This document shows, in pieces, positions 50,947 to 64,000 of a stretch of DNA of 64,000 nt. Position 1 is the first letter of the stretch. Each line of letters starts with the position of its first letter. The notes beneath the pieces were generated by a model. That model did no database searches and was not told the DNA's origin. It saw nothing but the letters and a program-made list of their open reading frames with translations. The position numbers were made by a program, and so were the translations under genes. Origin of the DNA: Rhea pennata (taxonomy: Eukaryota > Chordata > Aves > Rheiformes > Rheidae); the NCBI RefSeq assembly GCF_028389875.1, contig NC_084671.1, positions 67,001-131,000 of the forward strand, written 5' to 3'.

Positions 50947-53900
50947 CTCTTTAAGATGAAACTTGATCAATTTAAAATAGACATTCTATGAAATAGCTCC
51001 TTCTGTCAGCAGGGGACTGTGCCAAGCAAGTCAGTGTCAATAACAGACTGGTGACTTAAAAAAAAAATTAATAAATTCACCTAATTTGATACTCTTTGCT
51101 AGTCAATGGTCTGAAGATGCAGGAAGGAACCAATTTGGAGCCTTGAGACAACAGCTTAGATTCCTACTTGAGATGAATTAGCATCACTCCATTGGCTTCA
51201 ACAAAATAATAACAATTTCTTCATCTTAGTTGTTACCTGCTCTTATTAATAGCAAATATGTCTTTTTCTTTTTCCTTTTTTTTTTTTTTTTGAGAAAAAG
51301 AGAGATAAACTGCCATCTTGCTTTTGGCGAAAAGAGCATGTGGTAGACCGATGTTAGATGCTTCTGTTCACAGATGTGTGGGACAGTTATTCTAGGTGGA
51401 ATCTCATTTGTAGCAGTTTCTTTAAAGTCTGTTTTATTGTAAATCATGCTGTAATTTTACACAGCTTAACATGAAGAACACATAAAAAGTTCTAGTTTTA
51501 GTCTAAGTATTTTACCTATTTCTGATAAAAGGAAATTCAGTGTTCTCCTTATTTTGCAGTAAAAATACATGCAGAAATTCAGTGATTATCATTGTACAAA
51601 TAGTAAAATTATTAGGTTTTTTTTTGCAATTTTAGACTTAACATAGGTTTTACTGTTAATTAGTGCACTGAGTACCTTGTTTTGCCTATTGATTGAAGAG
51701 TCAGTGTAGTATGAGATGTCTTTAAATTAGTAATGTAAAAATGCTAATAACATTGGTATTTTATCAAAATAAGATGGAATGCATTTTAAAGACTGAATTA
51801 ATATTGTACTCTGTCATCCTAATGCAGTGGAGAACAAATGAGAATAGCAATTTTCTTATCATTATCGCAAAAAAAAAATACAACACTGCAAAGGAATAGA
51901 TAATGAGTATTGAATTTTAAGGGCCATCAATTACTTATTAGTATTTCCTATATTGTAAGGAAGCTTTATGAACAAACAACATGCACTGATTAATGGAACT
52001 GCACAATGCTATCAGATCAACATGCATTTTATAATCAAACAAATAAAAGATGTATAACCCTCTACTGCGAACCAGCAACCTTCAAAAATGTTTGCTTTAT
52101 TAACTGCATTTGTAGCTTCCTCTTTACTGGAAATACTAATATAAAATATGTTAATACTATTTTTCTGTTTGTCAGTTCTCTAAGTTTCTAGAATTTATTG
52201 CTGAATTATATTCTTTAAATCTCTCTAGCAATTAAGGCATACTCCATTCATGAAAAATTAACTTTCTCTAACTGAGACACTCAAAATTTCAACAATATTG
52301 AAGAGAATTGAGAAGGAAGAGAGGTCTCAAGCTGTGTCTTGTCTAAAGTTATGTTAAAATATACTAGACATATTGATGGAAAGTTAGATTGATAAACTCA
52401 CACTAGAGTTACCAGTTAGAAAGACACTGGAAATGATGAAATTTCTGGAATCATTGCGTGCTAAAAACTACATCAGAGTAACTTTTACTGGGAGAGAGGA
52501 AGGGAAAGGAGGAGGGGAGGAGATCTTGACCAAAACCTCTGAAGACCCTCAATGGGTCTATTAAAACAATTTTGTATAAACAAAATCAAAGGTATTGCCT
52601 CTTCAAAACTTTTTTCTCCGTGCTGCATGCAGTTAGGGGCAATCATCGGCACGTTTGAAGTCTTCTCTGCCATTTATACTGTATACCACCCTCATTTAAA
52701 GTTATATCCATAACTTATTCATAAAAGCTATCCACAGAAAGACATACAACATACCTGATTATTTTCAAATGATCCAATGCAATTTTATATTAATGATTAA
52801 TTATAAAATATTAAAAGCAAAGGAGAACACAGTAAACCCTCAATTTCAGTACCTCATTCATAAACAGAAAATTGCAAAGATAAAAAGGACAAACTATTCA
52901 CAAATAAAATGGCATCCCTCCATCCTTTCTTTTGTTTTTGCAATTACAAGATTACATTTAGCTTTAACACTGAAGAGTTGGTTCAAGACTTTTCAGCAAT
53001 ATAGGCGTTTTGCCTTCTAGGGAAAAAAAAAAAAGAAAAAAGATGTAATAGGGACAAAAAGCAATGATGACAATTCTAGGAGACACAGGTTAGCTGCCCC
53101 AAAGAAAAGATGCTTCAAAGGAAAGGTGCAAATACTGCTTCTGCTGAGTAGTGCTATCTTTCCCTCAGAAAGTGCCACTGCCAAATAATCTGACACTTCC
53201 CAGCCTGGTTTTCCACATTTTGTATGGCCATAGGTAGGACTTCACCTAAGAAACTCTCCACTCTGTTTACAGTTAGAACTCACCATTCTAATATAACATT
53301 TATGTAAAATTACTCATACACAGACTTTTTGGCTATTTTATACCTTTGTACCTCTCTATTTCAAAATGGAGTTCTAAGTCATAATAAAAAGAACTGTGGT
53401 GGATTTATGTTGTAATTCATTGGAGATATAAAGTATCTGGCACCTTTAAAAATGAGGAGAATTAATAAATTTAAATGCCAAAGTGAGAGTATTTTCAAAT
53501 GCTCTGAGTGTTTCTGGACTTTTACCAATGTAGTTATGATGAGCTTATAAACCAGTTCATATTCTTGAGCTAGTAAAAACTTAACACTATCTATCCACAC
53601 ATATTTAACGTAACCCATTTAACTTTTCATTAACCAGAACAGTATGCTCTAGCTCTCATTTAAAAAATCTGAATTGAAGCTAACTTACTACATCTAGCTT
53701 ATTTTTTGCATTTTTACCTTATCAAAAGATCAACAGCTTCATTCAAATGCATACGACAATTTATAACTGCTGATACTTTGTTCTTCTAACGAGGAAGTTT
53801 TGCAGATAATGGCAGAAAAAAAAATAAAATAGACTGCCTGGAATGCAGAGAGAAAAAAGTATTACTTAAAGCGTGCAATACGCTTTTAATTTATCATTAT

Positions 53901-55200
53901 GGACCATGGAAAGGTTACACATCATCACAATGTCAGAAGCATCTTCAGAGCCAGGAACTCTGAATATTATAAAGTACCGAGGAACTTACTAAACCAAACT
54001 CAGTTAGGGCCAGTACGAACACCAGTTATATTATTAAGCACAAACTAAGTACACAGAAATAACTAATATAATTTCTTCTTCTGGTGCCATCTCATTGTAC
54101 AGGTACATGAGGATTTGAAGCATCTAGCAATTAAGAAACTGCCAGAGTCCAGCTCCATCTTAAATTTAACAATAGACTAGACATCCACAAAGGGCGGGGG
54201 GGAGGAGGAGGACACAAAAAAACAAAGGCAGAATCTCAGTAGCCATTTGCAAGTTCTCACGGCTTTAAAAGGTCACACAATAAATCAAACTATCTTAAAC
54301 AATGTTGTTAGCCACATTGCTTAAGTTAAGCTTTAGGATGGATGAAGCATCAACTGATGGAGATAAATTCTCTTTTATCATGGCAATCTTCTTCACAGCC
54401 CTAAGACTCTCAGATTCAAGCAATACACTTAAAATTTTCTGTCGTATGCCTTAAATTAAATTAACCTGAACTCTAAACCTAAGTAAAACCTTAAACATAA
54501 ATTAGGTCATAATTTGCATAAAATTAATTTGGCTTTGCAAGCCTCTTCTATACACTGGGCTTGAAGGATTCCATAATACAGGAATACTCTTCAGCCTCTT
54601 TCATCTTTTACTCTAAACATAACCTCATCACAATCACTAGCCTCGTACCAAGAATAAATCCACACATGTAATTATATCCTATTTGCTCAATCCTAGTTTG
54701 CTAGGTATTAAAGAACTGAGCAATAAACCAACGTAATCTACAACCTAACCAGAGAGTAACGGAAAAATAACAGAAAAATGTGTGTATCTATACATATTAC
54801 ATATGAGAGCAAGAGAGCATTTAAGCACCTGTATTTAAAATTATATACCAAATCACATGTGTAAATGAAAGCAAGTCATGCCATAGATCTTAGTTCAATC
54901 TTCTATAGTAGTACCGACCCCCTAAAAACAACAGAAATTTAAAATGGGAGGATTCATGTTGTTAGGATCTTGAATACAACTGGGAAAAATCTCATCAGTA
55001 AGACTACAGCCGTTTTTGCACCAGTTTTCAGATATGAACTGCTTTTCTAAGATTTTTTTTTTTTTTTTAATAAAAAAAAATAGCAGGTACCAGGCACTGA
55101 TCTCAATTTTAAGTTGTTCCTTTAGATGCAGTTTTCATAAGCGCAGTTCGTTGCAGACTGCTTGCACTTGGCAGAGAAGCAGACCTTCCAAGTCAACAAT
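49046..55200. other. Intergenic DNA between HLTF and the alpha-tubulin gene
   Basis: No coding exon, RNA gene or transposon was recognised. Simple tracts: a G-rich run at about 49152-49170, A35 at about 50909-50943 and a T14 run at about 51278-51291. All open frames are under 105 codons with no family resemblance. Enhancers cannot be called from sequence alone. Confidence 0.55.
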
Positions 55201-55204
55201 GTCA

Positions 55205-55732
55205 CGTTGTAAGTTTACGGTGAGCCAGCGATGTGCCCTTGTGGCCAAAACCACCAATGGTATCCTAGGCTGCATTAGGAAAAGTGTTGCCAGCAGGTCA
55301 AGGAAGGTGTTCCTGGCCCTCTGCTCAACCCTGAAGAGGCAACATCTGGAGTACTGTGTCCAGTTCTGGGCTCCCCAGTACGAGAGACATGGAACTACTG
55401 GAGAGAGTCCAGCGTAGGGCTACAAAGATGATCAGAGAGCTGGAGCATCTGCCCTCTGAGGAACAACTGCAAGAGCTGGGCCTGATTAGCCTTGGGAAGA
55501 GAAGACTGAGAGGGGATCTTATCAGTGTCTACAAATATCTGAAAGGAGGGTGTCAAGAGCACTGGATCAGGTTGTCCAGAGAGGTAGTGGAGTGTCTTTC
55601 TCCAGAGATACTCAAAACCCACTTGGACGTGATCCTCTGCAATGTCCTCTAGGTGCCCCTGCTTGAGCAGGGGGGCTGGCTAGATGATCTGCAGAGGGCC
55701 CTTCCAACCTCAACCATTTTGTGATTCTCAAG
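55205..55732 (+). mobile_element. 5'-truncated CR1 LINE with RT C-terminal remnant
   Basis: Reads on the + strand. It starts in a block coding [20 protein letters not shown], continues [16 protein letters not shown], then (after a one-base frame change) [20 protein letters not shown] and [13 protein letters not shown], the C-terminal part of CR1 reverse transcriptase. An internal deletion removes the end of ORF2. The 3' part (AGGTAGTGGAGTGTC ... CTCTAGGTGCCCCTGC ... GGGCCCTTCCAACCTC) ends in TTTTGTGATTCT at about 55732. This end differs from the CTTACTGATTC end of the other copies, so it belongs to another CR1 subfamily. Confidence 0.9.
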
Positions 55733-56025
55733 AATCTGAAGTCAAGCCTTATGGGCAGACCTCTGGAACAGAGAATAACTTTTGCTTAGTACTGTATTTT
55801 TTGAATACATAGCAACAATATAGTTCACAGGAATGGGATGTGGATTGTTTGACGTTTAAAATAGAACAACACTTAGATTTTTTTTCTATTTGTTACTTTC
55901 AGGCAACTGTCTGAATAAAGTAAGTTTTCTTCTTCAACTTTCATTAACTTTGTCATACATGGAAATAATAATATCCTGGACCAAATACTCCTATTGTATG
56001 AGACTATTAATAGGAATGCCTAGCT

Positions 56026-56050
56026 TTATATATATAATATATATATGTGC

Positions 56051-56086
<36 letters not shown>

Positions 56087-56087
56087 A
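56026..56087. repeat. (AT)n microsatellite
   Basis: About 60 bases of TA repeats interrupted once by GTGCGTG. Perfectly alternating runs can form cruciform or slipped structures. Confidence 0.9.
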
Positions 56088-56419
56088 ATCAGTGGTTGAA
56101 AGAAAAAGAAAGCAGTATTGAGACTGTAATACCTTCCCATCTTGACTAAAAATGCATTAAAATAAATAGATATCTAGCTGTATTTTTGTAACAAGGTCTC
56201 TCTAGAACTACTAGGCAGAACTAGCATAACATGAAAATAAGCTCTGCTCCTACTCAAGAAACTCACAATGCATTTACCGGATTTTTCTGGACGAGTCTGA
56301 TCCTCTACTCCAGCCTTCAGCACCCACCACAAAGAACCTCCACGCAGGAGTTGCCTCATGAAGAGGGGATATGCTCAACACTGAAAAATAAGCAGGTTTT
56401 GATTGATAGAATAAAAGCT

Positions 56420-57068
56420 GGCGGCAAAGCAGCTACTCCAGAAAGCAACTGCGCTTCTCCTCCGGACACCCCGTTTCCCACTGCTAGAGCAGACTTCCAG
56501 GCTCTCAGACCGCGCTGGCCCCACGGGCCGCTGTGCCCGGTTCCGCGCACCGCCCCCCCCCCCCCCCCCCCCCCCCGGAGCACGGCCGCCGCGGAAGCTT
56601 TGTGGAACTGGTACGAGCGCAGCCGCCGACGGCGGGCCCGCGCTTGAGCATCCCCCACGGCACTGAGGGCAGAGCTCAGAGCAGGCGGGCGCGCGCGGAG
56701 GCGAGGCGAGCGGCTCCGGCACTGCAGGCTGCACAGCGCTGCGCCGCCCGCCAGCTCCCGCGCGAGGCGCCGACACCCGCGCCTCCCGCCCAAAGCCGCC
56801 TGAGCAACTCCCTGCAGGCCGTAACGTTCGCGCCTGCAGGCGGGCACGTAGCAAGCACCGCCCACGTGGGGAGAAGACCACCCCCAGCTAATCAGAGACC
56901 TCCATTCTCCTCCATTCTTCTCTGGACAGCCCTGGAAACAGCCAATGGGAAGGCAGTGCGCGCGGGCGTGAGGCGCGAGGCGGGTAGCCGTTGGCAGTTG
57001 GTGCGGTCCGGCAGGGAGAAGTGGACGTGGACTGGCGTAGGCGAAGCTCCGCACGTTAGCAAGGCAAC
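56420..57068 (+). promoter_or_regulatory. Alpha-tubulin CpG-island promoter 1
   Basis: CpG-rich island upstream of the first candidate tubulin start codon. Visible elements: a C24 run at 56553-56576, a palindromic CCACGTGG E-box at 56862-56869, a CCAAT box at 56942-56946, and GTTAGCAAGGCAAC at 57055-57068. The last has the GGCAAC half of an RFX X-box and a near-match in the other half. A cluster of purine-rich GGAGAAG blocks follows the CCAAT box. The distance from the CCAAT box to the ATG (about 125 bases) fits a short 5' UTR. No TATA box. Confidence 0.55.
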
Positions 57069-62183
<5,115 letters not shown>

Positions 62184-62255
62184 GAAAACTGAGGTCTGAA
62201 AACGTATTTGAACAAAAAAAATACTCGGAATCCTGTTTACTTGTTTGATTTTTCA

Positions 62256-62261
62256 AATAAA
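62256..62261 (+). terminator. TUBA3: Alpha-tubulin poly(A) signal AATAAA
   Basis: AATAAA 73 bases after the TAA stop, followed by a T/G-containing stretch. It implies a very short 3' UTR, common in alpha-tubulin genes. Confidence 0.75.
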
Positions 62262-62274
62262 GCTTTAAAGGTTC

Positions 62275-63535
62275 TACCTACTGTTCTATACTCACTAAGC
62301 AAGGACCATTTAAAATTGTAATTTTTGGTGACATCCAGGCATTTGCAAATCATAAAAGAAATCAGGAAGTTATGTCCACCTTCCTGTGATCCTGACATTT
62401 TCTACCTTCATTTTGCTTTCTCCCAGGCAGGAAACTGCTGCTACTTCAGGTTGTTTCAGGATTAAAACATTATTATTATTCCAGGCCTGTCTACACAATA
62501 CAAAGGAACATCTTATATTCTCCCATTGAGGCTAGCTTCAAAGAAGACCTCAGTAAAAATTTCCAAAGTTACTTAACTAGCACTGAATAATGCTGTACAC
62601 AAGTAATTACTTGACTGTAGTTGTGTCATATGCCATTGCACTTTCGAACTGAACTAGCACTTTCTACTAGATTACTTGCTAAAAACATAAAACTTGCCAT
62701 TTTCAAAAGAAAAAATTACATACACAAAAAAGTAAATTTTCCAATGAGAAAGGTCCATGCATTTGATTTCCTTCAGATAAAAGGAAAAATAAAAGATCTA
62801 ACATCTGCTTTAGAAACACTACAGTCATTTTAAAAGCTCCTACATTAGCCTATTAGAACTACTTTATGAATAATCTTTTAATAGTATATTCAATTTAATA
62901 CAGTTTTATAGACAACTGTGAAACAGTGAACTCAGGACAGTCAGCTTAGGTAAAGACTGGTGATCCACTTGCTTAGAATGGTCTAGTTCTGAATCCTGAA
63001 AACAAGAAAAAATGTTTCTACATGTTCTATAAGACCAGAAGGGGAAACATGAAGTGTGTTTTTTTGACTATACATATGCTGAAGATATCCAGAGAGAAAT
63101 TATTTTTGGAAGTACTTGCATCCAGCATTTGTATAGCATCCTATGTATGCACAGTTTGTGAGGCACTACAGAAAAGTGCCTTTGTTTTTGCATCTAGGAT
63201 ACTCAAAGATCCCAGACCACAGCAGCCTGTGCTCAGCATGCTGCCACTCCAAACCTGAGCCCTGCTCTGAGCCACCTACCATCCATCCCAAGCAGACCGA
63301 CTCTGAATACACACCTCTATCCCACAACTTCAGCAATAACTTCTCTTTATTTTCAAGGCACTGTTCCCAGCCCAGCCTCTCCCACTTCACCTTAGCCTCT
63401 CACTCAGGAAGTCATGGTGCTAGAAGCTGCTAGCTGCATCTCGAGCAACACTCCATGCGATCCGGGAGGACTCCTAAAAGCACCAACATAGCATTGAGGT
63501 CACAAAAACACCGCACAGCACCTCGGACCAAGCGT
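62275..63535. other. Spacer between the alpha-tubulin gene and HPS3
   Basis: About 1.3 kb without recognised exon, RNA gene or transposon. Open frames at 63022-63258 and 63143-63433 overlap in different frames and match nothing known. CpG content rises from about 63540. Confidence 0.55.
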
Positions 63536-63539
63536 GCAA

Positions 63540-63817
63540 CAACAAAACAACGCTTCCAGACGTACGAACACGGCCGTGGCTACGCAGACGAGCGCTCTCG
63601 CGCCCAGCCCCGCGGAACGGAGTGACCGCGCCGCGCTGCGCCCCGCCCCTGCACACGCAGCCGCGGAGGGCGGCCCCGGCGCGGCCACCTCCCCCGGCCG
63701 GGGCGGCGCGGCGCGGCGCGGCGTTGCGGAAGTGTCCCGGCTGCCTCTGCCACGGTGCGGGGCTCTCGGTAGCCTGCGGGTGCTGCCCCGCTGCTGCGGC
63801 CGTGGTCTGTGGGGGCC
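63540..63817 (+). promoter_or_regulatory. HPS3: HPS3 CpG-island promoter
   Basis: GC- and CpG-rich block directly before the HPS3 start codon. It contains an ETS/GABPA-type site CGGAAGTG at 63727-63734, about 85 bases before the ATG, where such sites often mark TATA-less start regions. It also has a GGCGCGGC tandem run at about 63703-63722 and a CCCCGCCCC GC box at about 63640-63648. Confidence 0.65.
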
Positions 63818-64000
63818 ATGGTGCAGCTTTACAACCTGCACCCTTTCGGGTCGCAGCAAGTGGTGCCCTGCCAGCAGGAGCCAGCGCGTTTCTGCTGCGG
63901 CCAAGATGAGCTCTTCGTGGCCTGCGCGGCGGCCAGCTGCAGGGTGGAGGTGTTCGCGGTGCACGACCAGGGCCGCTGCGAGCCCCTGCGCTCCTTCGCC
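63818..64000 (+). CDS. HPS3: HPS3, first coding exon (cut by window end)
   Basis: Subunit of BLOC-2 (with HPS5 and HPS6), which acts in the cytosol on endosome-to-melanosome and lysosome-related organelle traffic. The ATG sits in GGGGCCATGG. The 61 codons visible begin [18 protein letters not shown], the same as I remember for human HPS3. A short GC-rich region ([17 protein letters not shown]) resembles the beta-propeller-like start of the family. No splice donor is reached before 64000, so the exon continues outside. Position next to HLTF matches the mammalian order. The remaining roughly 940 residues are not in the window. Confidence 0.93.
   Translation, partial: MVQLYNLHPFGSQQVVPCQQEPARFCCGQDELFVACAAASCRVEVFAVHDQGRCEPLRSFA

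Overview
The window is nuclear DNA of a bird. Genes are split by GT-AG introns, CpG islands sit at the first exons, all the recognisable transposons are CR1 LINEs, and the order GYG1 - HLTF - HPS3 matches the conserved amniote block (human 3q24). Two tRNA-headed SINEs with CR1-type tails lie in one HLTF intron. A tRNA-Ile/CR1 SINE was described from zebra finch, so a passerine is possible, but this is an inference from memory.

Layout: 1-5035 has no recognisable gene. 5040-5600 is an eroded CR1 tail running into a GC-rich CpG island and promoter. 5590-19405 (+) is GYG1 (glycogenin-1), 8 coding exons and 356 aa, with a poly(A) signal near 20030. 20050-24900 is the convergent spacer between GYG1 and HLTF, with two CR1 pieces. 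24931-48298 (-) is HLTF, 24 coding exons and 984 aa, with HIRAN, SNF2 helicase and RING domains all intact. 47990-48560 is the HLTF CpG island. 48560-56400 is intergenic, with two CR1 copies and simple repeats. 56420-62261 (+) is an alpha-tubulin gene of the TUBA3 type, five exons and 450 aa, with two candidate promoter/ATG first exons. 63540-64000 is the CpG island and first 61 codons of HPS3 (+), cut by the window end.

The genes do not form a pathway. GYG1 primes glycogen, HLTF remodels stalled replication forks and ubiquitinates PCNA, TUBA3 is a microtubule subunit, and HPS3 belongs to BLOC-2 in lysosome-related organelle biogenesis. Their arrangement is inherited synteny. The oddity is the alpha-tubulin gene between HLTF and HPS3, which as far as I recall is absent from the human locus.

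The points most worth a second look are: two adjacent tRNA-CR1 SINEs, one with a tRNA-Val head; twin ATG|GT first exons of the tubulin gene, each behind its own CCAAT-box promoter; two exon-like segments inside HLTF introns whose inclusion would end the reading frame; and the CR1 relic at the edge of the GYG1 CpG island. All exon boundaries were read by hand from splice signals, reading phase and remembered protein similarity. No alignment was run.
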